Assembly (NCBI GenBank): GCA_038213005.1
Contig: JBBQTU010000012.1
Coordinates: 1-36,139 of the forward strand
Direction of reading: 5' to 3'
Length of the DNA stretch: 36,139 bases
Source: JBBQTU01 sp038213005
GTDB lineage: Bacteria; Planctomycetota; Phycisphaerae; Tepidisphaerales; Tepidisphaeraceae
The translations under genes were made by a program, and so were the position numbers. The notes under the pieces were generated by a model. The model worked only from the letters and a program-made list of their open reading frames with translations. It was not told the DNA's origin and did not search any database. Every line of letters starts with the position of its first letter. The stretch's first letter is position 1. This document shows positions 16,280 to 24,181 of the stretch, in pieces.

Positions 16280-17629
16280 ATGGCCGACACCACCATCATG
16301 GAGAAGCTGGTATCGCTCTGCAAGCGACGCGGTTTCATATTCCCCGGCTCGGATATCTATGGCGGGCTCAATGGCACGTGGGACTATGGTCCCCTGGGCG
16401 TTGAACTGCTGCGGAACATTAAGAACGCATGGTGGCACGACAATGTCACAACCCGAGAAGACATTGTCGGGATCGATGCTGCGATTCTGATGCACCGGAC
16501 GGTGTGGCAGGCATCGGGCCATGAGTCGAACTTCACGGATCCGCTGGTTGACTGCAAGGCGTGCAATGCGAGATTCCGTGCCGACCAGATCGCCGAGAGC
16601 CAGTGCCCCAGGAAGCCATCGAAGCATCCCGGTGAACATTCGGAATGCCAGCTCACCGAGGCCAGGAAGTTCAACCTGATGTTCAAGACGTTCGTGGGTC
16701 CGCTCGAAGAGGGGGCCACGATGGTCTATCTTCGTCCCGAGACCGCGCAGGGCATTTTTGTCAATTTCAAGAACGTCTGCGATTCGACGCGCATCAAGGT
16801 GCCCTTCGGGATTGCCCAGGTCGGCAAGAGTTTCCGCAACGAGATCACGCCGAAGCAGTTCATTTTCCGTTCCCGCGAATTCGAGCAGATGGAGATTGAG
16901 TTCTTCTGCCATCCGTCGACCAGCATGGTATGGTACGAGAAGTGGCGTAAGGCGAGATTCGAGTGGTATCAAGGCCTGGGAATCAAGAGCGAGAAGCTGC
17001 GCCTGCGTGAGCACGGCAAGGATGAGTTGTCGTTCTATTCGCAGGGCACCAGCGACGTGGAGTATCTGTTCCCGTGGGGCTGGGGCGAACTGGAAGGGAT
17101 CGCCCACCGGGGCGACTATGACCTGACCCAGCACCAGAAGTTCAGCGGTAAGGACCTGACATACTTCGACGACGAGAAGAAGGAACGATTCCTTCCGCAC
17201 GTGATCGAGCCGTCGGCTGGCGCCACACGGTCGCTGCTGGCGTTCCTTTGCGAAGCATTCGTCGAGGAGAAGATCGTCGACGAGGAAACCAAAAAGGAAG
17301 ACACCCGTACCGTCCTGCGGTTTCACCCGCGGCTGGCGCCGGTGAAGGCCGCGATCTTCCCGCTGGTGAAGAAGGATGGCATGCCCGAGCGAGCAATGTC
17401 GATCTATAAGGATCTACAGAAGTACATGTCAGTGTTTTATGATGAAAAGGGAGCGGTGGGGCGGCGGTATCGTCGGCAGGATGAAGCCGGCACCCCGTTC
17501 TGCATCACCATTGACGGGCAGACCGCGACGGACCAGACTGTGACCGTGCGCGACCGCGATACGATGGTCCAGCAGCGTATTGCCGTTGATGGCCTGCTGC
17601 CGTATCTGCTGCAGCGTTTGAATGCATGA
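16280..17629 (+). CDS. glyQS: Glycyl-tRNA synthetase, single-chain (eukaryote-like) type
   Basis: This 449-residue class II homodimeric GlyRS begins at ATG 16280 with GGAG nine bases before; the longer frame to 16148 adds Gly/Ala-rich noise. It opens with the family signature MEKLVSLCKRRGFIFPGSDIYGG and GTWDYGPLGVELLRNIKNAWW. Motif 2 is VGKSFRNEITPKQFIFRSREF, motif 3 is SAGATRSLLAFL, and the HGTP anticodon-binding domain covers about 335-449. Two cysteines in CKACNARF and a third in ESQCPRKPS suggest a zinc-binding insert. The stop codon overlaps the start of the next gene (ATGA). Confidence 0.96.
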   Translation: MADTTIMEKLVSLCKRRGFIFPGSDIYGGLNGTWDYGPLGVELLRNIKNAWWHDNVTTREDIVGIDAAILMHRTVWQASGHESNFTDPLVDCKACNARFRADQIAESQCPRKPSKHPGEHSECQLTEARKFNLMFKTFVGPLEEGATMVYLRPETAQGIFVNFKNVCDSTRIKVPFGIAQVGKSFRNEITPKQFIFRSREFEQMEIEFFCHPSTSMVWYEKWRKARFEWYQGLGIKSEKLRLREHGKDELSFYSQGTSDVEYLFPWGWGELEGIAHRGDYDLTQHQKFSGKDLTYFDDEKKERFLPHVIEPSAGATRSLLAFLCEAFVEEKIVDEETKKEDTRTVLRFHPRLAPVKAAIFPLVKKDGMPERAMSIYKDLQKYMSVFYDEKGAVGRRYRRQDEAGTPFCITIDGQTATDQTVTVRDRDTMVQQRIAVDGLLPYLLQRLNA

Positions 17630-18702
17630 ACATGGCCCGGCAGCTCGACATCCTCGCCTTGGAGCCGTTTTACGGTGGCGTGCGCAAGTCAACGCTGGAG
17701 TTGATCGCGGGGCATAGTCGGCACCGCTGGACGATCCATAAGTTGCCGCCTCGGCGGATCGAGCGGCGCCTCAGCGCGGCTGCTCACTGGTTTTCCGAAC
17801 AGGTGTCTCGCCACTCGCTGGCGAAATACCATGCCGTCTTCACCAGCGACGCGCTGAACCTGGCGGATCTGCTGCGGCTGATGCCGGCGCTGGCTCGCAT
17901 CCCGTCGGTGGCATATCTTTATAGCAATCAACTGGCGGCGTCGGCCGGGGCTGAAGAGCAGGTGAAGATCGCGACGCTCTCCACGGCCAACAGCGCGACC
18001 GAACTCTGGTTCGCGTCCATGTACCACATGCGGAGTTTCCTGTCCGATGCGGCGATCCTTTCGGATCAGCATCCAGAATTGGGTGGCAGGGGACCTCTGC
18101 GCGGGATGGTGTCCAAGGCGCAACTAGTGCATCCGCCCGTGGATCTGGTGCCACCGGGTCGGGACTCAGAGGTGCTTGACGCAGAGCGAAAAGGCCGGGC
18201 GATCTGCGTGGACAATCGGGCCGTGGCGCCGGAACTCTACAAGAACTTCCTTGATGCCGTTGAGCAGCGAAAGGAGCCGATGACCCTCCATGTCATCGGA
18301 GACCCGCTGTCGCATGTTTCCGAGGGCATGCAGGTTGTCGTGGATGTCCGGCGCGATGCGGACGTGACCCGGGCGCTTCGCTGTGCGGAAATCTTCATCA
18401 CTGCCCAGGATCCGGGCGCCTTTGACCCTCTGGCGCTGCGGGCGATGGCGATGGGTTGCATTCCGGTCATGCCCGAGACGGGGTTCTTTCGCGAACTGAT
18501 ACCGGCGGCACTACACAAGTGGTGCCTGTATAACGGGTCGGCTGACGACCTGGTCTCAAAGGTTATGGACTTGTGGTATCTGCGACGTCCAGCGGTCGCG
18601 AGGTCTGAACTGGATCGAATCTTCACGCGGCACTCGCCAGAGGCAGCGACGGAGTTTGTGGACACGCGTTTGGAGCAACTGGTGGATCTCGCGCGGCATT
18701 GA
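17626..18702 (+). CDS. Divergent DUF3524/GTDC1-like glycosyltransferase (possible tRNA-queuosine glycosyltransferase relative)
   Basis: The product has 358 residues with no signal peptide. Its N-terminal 170 residues follow the DUF3524 pattern also seen in GTDC1, the vertebrate enzyme that mannosylates queuosine in tRNA-Asp: LDILALEPFYGG, then HKLPPRRIERRLSAAAHWF, AVFTSDALNLADLLRLMPAL, SVAYLYSNQLA and a later ATELWFASMYHMRSFL. The C-terminal half resembles a GT4 nucleotide-sugar domain (AEIFITAQDPGAFDPLALRAMAMGC). Two motifs differ from GTDC1: the HENQ box is YSNQ, and the HEFFG-like box is DPGAFD, so catalysis or substrate may differ. The start overlaps the GlyRS stop (ATGA), which implies translational coupling and supports a tRNA role. 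A second in-frame ATG is at 17632. Confidence 0.65.
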   Translation: MNMARQLDILALEPFYGGVRKSTLELIAGHSRHRWTIHKLPPRRIERRLSAAAHWFSEQVSRHSLAKYHAVFTSDALNLADLLRLMPALARIPSVAYLYSNQLAASAGAEEQVKIATLSTANSATELWFASMYHMRSFLSDAAILSDQHPELGGRGPLRGMVSKAQLVHPPVDLVPPGRDSEVLDAERKGRAICVDNRAVAPELYKNFLDAVEQRKEPMTLHVIGDPLSHVSEGMQVVVDVRRDADVTRALRCAEIFITAQDPGAFDPLALRAMAMGCIPVMPETGFFRELIPAALHKWCLYNGSADDLVSKVMDLWYLRRPAVARSELDRIFTRHSPEAATEFVDTRLEQLVDLARH

Positions 18703-18871
18703 CGGCAGGGGAATGGACCGGATTACGACTCACCGGATCAAGACGCCAGAACGACCCCTGCCAACGGTTGCACGCAACGTCCGATAATGTATATTATGTT
18801 AACCTATAGAGCTAACCCCAGAGCAGGGCGTAATCGAGGATCCGTTGGTCCTACTTCGCCTTCCCGCTGGC
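18703..18871. other. Convergent intergenic region with AT-rich promoter-like island
   Basis: GGCAGGGG (18704-18711) and CCCCTGCC (18755-18762) form an 8-bp inverted repeat with a 43-base loop, a possible weak transcript end. Between 18780 and 18815 the sequence is strikingly AT-rich for this genome. TTGCAC (18768-18773), 16 bases, TATATT (18790-18795) reads as a plus-strand promoter with no gene ahead of it on that strand. Confidence 0.35.
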
Positions 18872-19150
18872 TTATCGGCCGCCAAAGGCGTCGGCGACGA
18901 ATCGAACGGCACGGGATCGCACCACGCGAGTCGTCGGATCGTAGGTGAACACCGCCAGTTGGGCGGTCTTGTTGTCCAGAATATAGAGCGCATCACCGCC
19001 GCGCTGAGCCTTGACGGTGACAGCCTGGTAGTCCCGGCCGGCGATGACGACGTTGGCCTGAGCCACCGGACCACGCACGCAGAAATTGGCGACGCCGAGG
19101 ACGACCGCCATCAACACGAGCATCACAATTCCGAAAGTCTTCTTATCCAT
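18872..19150 (-). CDS. Small membrane-anchored or exported protein (92 aa), paralogue of the upstream gene
   Basis: From ATG 19150 (GAGG seven bases before) the product has 92 residues. Residues 1-27 are a hydrophobic anchor or signal (KKTFGIVMLVLMAVVLGVANF). The rest is a short beta-rich region: ALYILDNKTAQLAVFTYDP followed by VRFVADAFGGR. The pattern 'YI-D...LA..-Y' then 'v.ar.f.G' matches the neighbouring 96-residue protein, so the two look paralogous. No family with a known function is recognised. It is last in the four-gene minus-strand cluster, 36 bp after its paralogue. Confidence 0.7.
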   Translation of the reverse strand: MDKKTFGIVMLVLMAVVLGVANFCVRGPVAQANVVIAGRDYQAVTVKAQRGGDALYILDNKTAQLAVFTYDPTTRVVRSRAVRFVADAFGGR

Positions 19151-19186
19151 GACAAACCTCATTTGCGGGTTGGGTGGGTTGGCGAC

Positions 19187-19477
19187 TCAGCGTGCACCGG
19201 CACCTTGGAACAGCCTGGCAACATCCAAGGCCGGCATGACGTCCAGCGTGTTGTTGCTGTCGTTGTAAGCCATCGCGGCGAGCATTCCATTGCTGCTGTC
19301 GATGATGTAGACAACGCCGGAACCGCCGCCCGGGATGTCGCCGGGGATCAGGACGTAGTCAGCCGGCCGCATGACTCGTTGAGCCATCGCCTGGTTTTCC
19401 GTGACCGATCCGAATACGAGCGTCAGAGCCAGGCCGACGTTCAGTACCGCCAACGCACAAAGAATCTTCGACTTCAT
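19187..19477 (-). CDS. Small exported or membrane-anchored protein (96 aa)
   Basis: The product has 96 residues from ATG 19477, with a very strong AAGGAGG seven bases upstream; an in-frame TTG at 19495 would lie within the ribosome site region and is rejected. Residues 1-33 form a signal-like segment (LCALAVLNVGLALTLVFG...AMAQ) with a possible signal peptidase site after AMA. The mature part is VMRPADYVLIPGDIPGGG followed by GVVYIIDSSNGMLAAMAYND and DVARLFQGAGAR. The last 45 residues match the layout of the 92-residue neighbour. Function is unknown; the repeated 'VVYIID..nG.L.A..Y' core might be a minimal beta-meander. Confidence 0.72.
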   Translation of the reverse strand: MKSKILCALAVLNVGLALTLVFGSVTENQAMAQRVMRPADYVLIPGDIPGGGSGVVYIIDSSNGMLAAMAYNDSNNTLDVMPALDVARLFQGAGAR

Positions 19478-19507
19478 GAGAAGTCCTCCTTCCAAGACAA
19501 AGACCGT

Positions 19508-19738
19508 TCAATCCAAATGCGTTCGCCGAGCATTCATAAACAAAGGCGAAACACACACAATCATCAGGAATATCAGCAGAAGCCACGTGAGTGCCACAGA
19601 GCCATCGACAGCGACGTGTTGTTTGTAACCGATAAGCCGCGCATCGATGGGATTCTCACTATCCTGAGCCAGAACGGATCCAGCCGTGCCGACCGTGCCG
19701 ATCATCCACGCCAGCGAATTGATGAGACGAGCTTTCAT
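19508..19738 (-). CDS. Small protein with signal peptide and C-terminal membrane helix (76 aa)
   Basis: From ATG 19738 the product has 76 residues: an N-terminal signal-like segment (LINSLAWMIGTVGTAGSVLAQ, cleavage plausible after VLA), a short polar segment of about 22 residues, a transmembrane helix (VALTWLLLIFLMIVCVSPLF) and a short basic tail (NARRTHLD). This predicts a small single-span envelope protein. The Shine-Dalgarno is weak, but the start lies only eight bases after the HYExAFE stop, as expected for coupled translation. No homologue recognised. Confidence 0.55.
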   Translation of the reverse strand: MKARLINSLAWMIGTVGTAGSVLAQDSENPIDARLIGYKQHVAVDGSVALTWLLLIFLMIVCVSPLFMNARRTHLD

Positions 19739-19746
19739 GCATCCAA

Positions 19747-20250
19747 TCATAACCACTGTTCCAATGGCCGGGCAAGTGAACGAAATTCCGCTGCGGGAAG
19801 ACAGACCGTTTCCCACTTCGCCGAACGCCTGCGCATGGCGCTGCGGTAGGCGACCAGATCGACGCCAAGAATCCAGTACCAGCGGTCGCGATACTCAAAC
19901 ATGCCGTTCTCGGGGATCAGCGGCGGATCGATCCAATAGACGAAGGCCAGCACGGCGGCGAAGCCATCGCCAAACACCTGCTGCCATTGCATCAGGTCTT
20001 CAACATCCTGCTGCGTGGCCCAGGTCTGAAACGTGGCGTGTCCGCCCTGCCGCCGGGTACGCAATTGGCGGCCTTTGACGTCCACCAGCAGGTTCGGACC
20101 TTTGCGACTGTAGACCACGAAATCGAAACTCTTGAGCTTCGCATTGGCGAACACGGCCTTTCGCGCCTCGTCCACGACGACGCAGGGCACGCCCATGCTT
20201 CGCAGATAGGCCTCGAAGGCGGCTTCATAATGGACTTTGCGGTCGGCCAT
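19747..20250 (-). CDS. HYExAFE-type protein, PD-(D/E)xK nuclease-like
   Basis: The product has 167 residues from ATG 20250; longer frames into the divergent permease gene are rejected. It begins MADRKVHYEAAFEAYLRSMG, which contains the HYExAFE signature of a small family I associate with Planctomycetes. A restriction-endonuclease-like core follows: a strand with KSFDFVVYSRKG, then LLVDVKGRQ. This supplies the D...(D)xK-type metal-binding residues (D in FDF, D and K in VDVKG). That suggests a nuclease or a degenerate nuclease fold; no substrate is known. The promoter -10 TATAAT is only 12 bases before the ATG, so the mRNA leader is nearly absent. It heads a tight minus-strand run of three small envelope-protein genes. 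Confidence 0.8.
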   Translation of the reverse strand: MADRKVHYEAAFEAYLRSMGVPCVVVDEARKAVFANAKLKSFDFVVYSRKGPNLLVDVKGRQLRTRRQGGHATFQTWATQQDVEDLMQWQQVFGDGFAAVLAFVYWIDPPLIPENGMFEYRDRWYWILGVDLVAYRSAMRRRSAKWETVCLPAAEFRSLARPLEQWL

Positions 20251-20262
20251 GATTCGGCGATG

Positions 20263-20268
20263 ATTATA
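20263..20268 (-). promoter_or_regulatory. Perfect TATAAT -10 element, nearly leaderless start of the HYExAFE operon
   Basis: On the minus strand, TATAAT ends 12 bases before the ATG at 20250, which predicts a transcript leader of about six bases. No strong -35 is visible at 17 bases (TGATGA). The element lies in the 26-bp space between divergent start codons. Confidence 0.45.
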
Positions 20269-20276
20269 CCGCATCA

Positions 20277-21140
20277 ATGGCAACCTCATCAGCACCAGCC
20301 GCTCGCCGCAACGCGACTCCCCTGCCGCGACTGCTCTTTCATGTGGCGGTTGTCGCCGCGGCGATCCTCTTCGCGGCACCGTCAATCTGGCTGATCGCCG
20401 CGTCTGTGAAGCCATCTGAGCAGGTGCTTGGGGATTCATGGTCGGCCTTCACAGGCGGTGGCTGGACGATGGGCAACTACCGAACCATATTGGCCCAGGG
20501 AGATTTTGCCCGCTGGCTCGCTAACTCGATTTTTGTCTGTAGCACTCAGACGGTCCTGGTGACGCTGCTTTCCAGCATGGGCGGATTTGCCCTGGCGAAG
20601 TACGAGTTCGCCGGCCGCCGACTCCTGATGGGCCTGATGATCGGCACATTACTGCTGCCTGGGCAGGTTCTGCTCCCATCGGCGTGGGATGTGACGCGAT
20701 CGCTAGGCTGGCTCGACACCTATGTCGCCATTATCGTTCCCGGAGCCGTGAACGTATTCGGGCTGTTCCTGTTCAAGCAGTCGATGGCCTTCGTGCCGGA
20801 CGAACTGCTGGCGGCCGGCCGGGTTGACGGCTGCTCAGAGTGGCGTCTCTGGTGGGATATCGCGCTGCCGTGCATCCGGCCTACGGTCAGCACGTTCGCA
20901 TTGCTGAGTTTCGTCGCCAGTTGGAACTCGTTTCTCTGGCCTCAGATCGTTCTGATGAACGAGAGCAGATATACCGTGGCGGTCGGTCTGGGCAACCTGG
21001 CGTCGCTACCACAATACCGGACGGAGTATGGCCTGATGATGGCGGGCGCTGCGCTCTCGGTGTTGCCTGTGGTGGTGCTTTTCGCGGCCGTTCACCACGA
21101 CTTCACTGCGGGGCTTACGGCGGGGTCTTTAAAGGAATAG
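20277..21140 (+). CDS. ABC transporter permease, carbohydrate type (MalG family), orphan
   Basis: This 287-residue inner-membrane permease has six predicted membrane segments, the first at about 20-42 (LLFHVAVVAAAILFAAPSIWLI). The EAA loop that contacts the ATPase is DELLAAGRVDGCSEWRLWWDIALPCIRP (around 180-207), typical of MalG-type sugar transporters. The start of MalG proteins (SLKPSEQV-like: SVKPSEQVLGD) is also kept. There is no neighbouring solute-binding protein, MalF-type partner or ATPase, which is unusual. The start ATG is 26 bp from the divergent HYExAFE start, and no clear Shine-Dalgarno is seen. A large hairpin begins immediately after the stop. Confidence 0.88.
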   Translation: MATSSAPAARRNATPLPRLLFHVAVVAAAILFAAPSIWLIAASVKPSEQVLGDSWSAFTGGGWTMGNYRTILAQGDFARWLANSIFVCSTQTVLVTLLSSMGGFALAKYEFAGRRLLMGLMIGTLLLPGQVLLPSAWDVTRSLGWLDTYVAIIVPGAVNVFGLFLFKQSMAFVPDELLAAGRVDGCSEWRLWWDIALPCIRPTVSTFALLSFVASWNSFLWPQIVLMNESRYTVAVGLGNLASLPQYRTEYGLMMAGAALSVLPVVVLFAAVHHDFTAGLTAGSLKE

Positions 21141-21192
21141 GTCAAGCACCAAAGGAGCACGCGGTCCGATGGGACCGCGTGCCCTGCTTGAC
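21141..21192. terminator. Long compound hairpin between convergent genes
   Basis: Inner stem GCACGCGGTCC (21157-21167), loop GATG, GGACCGCGTGC (21172-21182): 11 perfect pairs. Outer stem GTCAAGCA (21141-21148) and TGCTTGAC (21185-21192): 8 perfect pairs. It starts at the base after the permease stop and lies 30 bp from the end of yidC, so it can serve both strands. Neither side has a U tract. Confidence 0.75.
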
Positions 21193-21222
21193 CGCCCTAT
21201 CATATGGCCATGTGGCCAGATA

Positions 21223-23313
21223 TCACTTCTTCTTCCGGCCATCCTTGGTCTTGCGGACATCCTCGGCCCACTGCTGCGCCTTGCCCAGCAATCCGGCAAG
21301 CCCTCCGGCCGGGCGATCGCTCCTGCTTGAAGAGACGCGGCTGGCCTGGACGTCAATAATGACCGGACCCTTGGCGCCGTCGGCGGCTTCCTTGGCCGTA
21401 ATGTGGTCGCGGATGCGTTTACTCTCGATGATGCCGATCGTTGTGCTGGTCAGGATGTAAAGGTTCAAGCCGCTGGGCCCGTTGTAGAGCATCAGCGGGA
21501 ATAGCAGCGTCATCCACTGCATCATCTTCTGCTGCTGCTCCTGTTCGGGGGTCGCGGCGGCCGGTTTGGGCGTATATTTCTGTTGCAGAAAGAACACCAC
21601 GCCCATGAGCAGCGGCAGCAAATTCAAGGCATCCACCTGGAATACCATGAGGTTGATCGCGTGACTGGGGAAGTAGAACAGGTGATCAGGCTTGGCCAGA
21701 TCACTGATCCAAGTCATGCCCCAGAGGAAAGGCGCCTGCCGCAGTTCGAATGTGCTCTGCAGGCTCGACCACAGCGCGATCCAGATGGGCATCTGCAGGA
21801 ACATCGGCAGGCACCCCATGATGGGCGTTGCGCCATGCTCCTTGTAGAACTGCATCATCGCCCGGTTCAGCTCTTCCTTATTGTCGCCATATTTCTTCTT
21901 CAGCCGCTCCATCTCAGGGCCAAGCTTGCCCATCTTGGCCATATTCATAGTGCTGCGCTTGGTGATCGGGTGCAGCAGCCCGCGAACCAGAATCACCAGG
22001 GCAATGATCGAAAGGCCCCAGTCACGCAGCACGACATGGAATATGTCCAGCAGCCACACCAGCGCATCAATCAGAAACTGGAACGTGCACCACGAACAGC
22101 CGCCGGTCACGGCCAGCGTGACGGCATACATTCGCGGGAAAGCCGAGTAGTAATCGTCCTTGAGAACTTCGCGACTCTTGGGTCCCAGGAAGACCCGAAG
22201 GTCCGCGTCCTTGCTCGCGGCGGGCGGAATCGCCAACTCACTGGTCGTAAAGACAAGGCCCGCGACATGATCGAGCGGGGGATCCTGGGCATTGAGCAGG
22301 TCGGCCTTGACGCTCTGTATCTGGTTCAGTGGCTTGCCATCGCTGCTTATTGGCAGCACCAGGGCGTTGAAGTAAGTGCTGCTTAGTCCAGCCCAGACGA
22401 ACGGTGTATCCTTCCCGCTCGGGTTCTTCGCAATATCCTTGCTCTCGCCGGCCTTGAACGAACCCACCGCATAGTTCAGCGGCTCGATGGTCGGGTACTT
22501 CGTGCTCAGCCCCGTGGCATATCCGGCAATCACCTGAAGGTCGGCGCCGCGATCGGTCTCACGTGGCGGCGCTGTTGGGCCGTTGAACTCGATCTGGACC
22601 TTGATCAGCGAACTCGACAGATTTTCCACCGTCTGGCGGACCAGCACTTCGTAGCCGCCCTGCGGCGTGACATCCTTCCCGTCGGCGGTGAGCCGCGAAG
22701 GCACCTCAAACACCTTGCGCAGACGGACGAGTGGCACCTTGTCGTTTCCGGTCACATCCAGAGACAACTCGGCCTGCCGACGATCATTCTTTTCGACACG
22801 CCAGGTCTGGCCTTCCAGATCGATCCGCTGGCCGCCAATGATGATGGCCCGCGTTGCCAGGGCCGCATGGCCTGCGGCACGCTGCGGCTGTTGGAAAACG
22901 AACGGCTCGGTCACCTTCTTTGGATTCTCGTCACCCACCGGCTCACGTTTGAAGCGGTTGAGCGTGGCCTTTGTGATGGCCGCCCCACGGTTACTGACTT
23001 CAAGCCCGATGGCGTACTGTGTGTCGTTTCGCGCAGTCGAACCGAGCACCAGGTCGCGGATCTCCCCGCTCCCAAGGACCGTCACAGCCTTCGGCGCCAC
23101 CGGCGCTTCGACCGATTGTGACGTAGCGATGCCAGGCACCACGGTCGGGGTCGCGGTGGCCGTCGGCGCAATGGCGGCCGGCTGACTCGTTGGAGCGGGC
23201 GCCGGGTTCAGTTCCCAGTTGTTTCGCTTGGCCAGTTCATAGACGAAAAAGTGCCAGCCCAGCAGCAGAGCAAGGGCCAGCGCCATTCCGACAATCATCC
23301 GCTTTGTATCCAT
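21223..23313 (-). CDS. yidC: Membrane protein insertase YidC
   Basis: This 696-residue gram-negative-type insertase folds and inserts inner-membrane proteins with or without SecYEG. The N-terminal anchor is IVGMALALALLLGWHFFVY, followed by a Pro/Ala/Thr linker and a large periplasmic P1 domain (about 70-395). The conserved 60KD core follows: GLSIIALVILVRGLLHPITKR with the hydrophilic-groove Arg, a coiled cytoplasmic loop (PEMERLKKKYGDNKEELN), GCLPMFLQMPIWIALW and MMQWMTLLFPLMLYNGPSGLNLY. The tail is basic (RKTKDGRKKK), suited to ribosome contact. P1 is longer than in E. coli YidC (548 residues in total). It is 12 bp downstream of a metallophosphoesterase gene on the same strand. Confidence 0.96.
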   Translation of the reverse strand: MDTKRMIVGMALALALLLGWHFFVYELAKRNNWELNPAPAPTSQPAAIAPTATATPTVVPGIATSQSVEAPVAPKAVTVLGSGEIRDLVLGSTARNDTQYAIGLEVSNRGAAITKATLNRFKREPVGDENPKKVTEPFVFQQPQRAAGHAALATRAIIIGGQRIDLEGQTWRVEKNDRRQAELSLDVTGNDKVPLVRLRKVFEVPSRLTADGKDVTPQGGYEVLVRQTVENLSSSLIKVQIEFNGPTAPPRETDRGADLQVIAGYATGLSTKYPTIEPLNYAVGSFKAGESKDIAKNPSGKDTPFVWAGLSSTYFNALVLPISSDGKPLNQIQSVKADLLNAQDPPLDHVAGLVFTTSELAIPPAASKDADLRVFLGPKSREVLKDDYYSAFPRMYAVTLAVTGGCSWCTFQFLIDALVWLLDIFHVVLRDWGLSIIALVILVRGLLHPITKRSTMNMAKMGKLGPEMERLKKKYGDNKEELNRAMMQFYKEHGATPIMGCLPMFLQMPIWIALWSSLQSTFELRQAPFLWGMTWISDLAKPDHLFYFPSHAINLMVFQVDALNLLPLLMGVVFFLQQKYTPKPAAATPEQEQQQKMMQWMTLLFPLMLYNGPSGLNLYILTSTTIGIIESKRIRDHITAKEAADGAKGPVIIDVQASRVSSSRSDRPAGGLAGLLGKAQQWAEDVRKTKDGRKKK

Positions 23314-23325
23314 GCGTTCTATTCC

Positions 23326-24087
23326 CTATCTGCCATCCAGAAGCCGAGCCGCGAGGAAGCCATCAAGCTCAGGGATCGCCGCGAACTTCGCGACCGTCGT
23401 CTGGACGTCGTATTCCAGCCGGACGAATTCGACCTGGTTATCGTCGACAACCACGTAACTGGTGCGCGGGTCACGATCGCGCGGCTGCCCGACGCTGCCG
23501 ACGTTGATGATCGCCTTTTCGTCGGTGACCTCAAATCGGTAATCAAGTTCATCGGGCGTGTAGAAATCGGGACCTTCGAGAAATACGCCCGGCACATGCG
23601 TGTGTCCCACGAAGCAGAGCTTCTCTACACGCTCAAACATCGCGACAAACTTGCCAGGATTGGTATATATGTCGTCGGGGAAGATGTACTCGTTGATCGG
23701 CCGCCGGGGGCTGGCGTGCAGGGCGATGTAACGATCCGTCTTGACTCGCGGCGGGAGTGATCCCAGGAACTTCCACCGCCTGGCGCGAGCCGCGGGGTCG
23801 CGCTCGCCCTCCAGTATCCCGCGCGTCCAATACGAAGCGGTCTCGGCACCGGCATTGAAGTTGTATGGCTCGTAGAAAACGGCGAAGTCATGGTTGCCCA
23901 TCAGGACCGTCTTACAGCGCTGTGCGACCAGATCAAGGCATTCCAGGGGGTTGGGGCCGTAGCCCACCACGTCGCCAAGGCAGAGTATCTCCTCGATTCC
24001 GCGACGACGGATGTCCGCCAGCACGACCGTCAGGGCCTCAAGGTTGCTGTGTATGTCACTGACTATTGCAAACATCCTGCGGCTCAC
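23326..24087 (-). CDS. Calcineurin-like metallophosphoesterase
   Basis: The product has 253 residues from GTG 24087; ATG 24075 (MFAIVSD) is an alternative with poor spacing to its AGG. All dinuclear-metal motifs are present: SDIHSN, GDVVGYGPNP, GNHD, ALHASP and GHTHVP. This subfamily contains soluble phosphodiesterases resembling diadenosine-tetraphosphatase or YfcE; the substrate is not predictable. It is translated just ahead of yidC (12-bp gap) and divergent from the gluQ region. No signal peptide, so cytoplasmic. Confidence 0.9.
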   Translation of the reverse strand: MSRRMFAIVSDIHSNLEALTVVLADIRRRGIEEILCLGDVVGYGPNPLECLDLVAQRCKTVLMGNHDFAVFYEPYNFNAGAETASYWTRGILEGERDPAARARRWKFLGSLPPRVKTDRYIALHASPRRPINEYIFPDDIYTNPGKFVAMFERVEKLCFVGHTHVPGVFLEGPDFYTPDELDYRFEVTDEKAIINVGSVGQPRDRDPRTSYVVVDDNQVEFVRLEYDVQTTVAKFAAIPELDGFLAARLLDGR

Positions 24088-24181
24088 ATCTTATAGAAAC
24101 CATCCTGCGGGCGGCGGCCTGCTGCGGCCTCGCCCTTGCAGCGCGAAGGTCGATGGTAAAGGCCAGCGGCGCAAGCGTCAA

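Noticed and set aside
18845..19849. 334-codon plus-strand open frame
   Set aside because: Antisense to the small-protein operon; composition (His, Arg, Asp, Gln) is not protein-like and the minus-strand genes have strong ribosome sites and signal peptides. The AT-rich promoter-like signal before it is kept as a separate finding.
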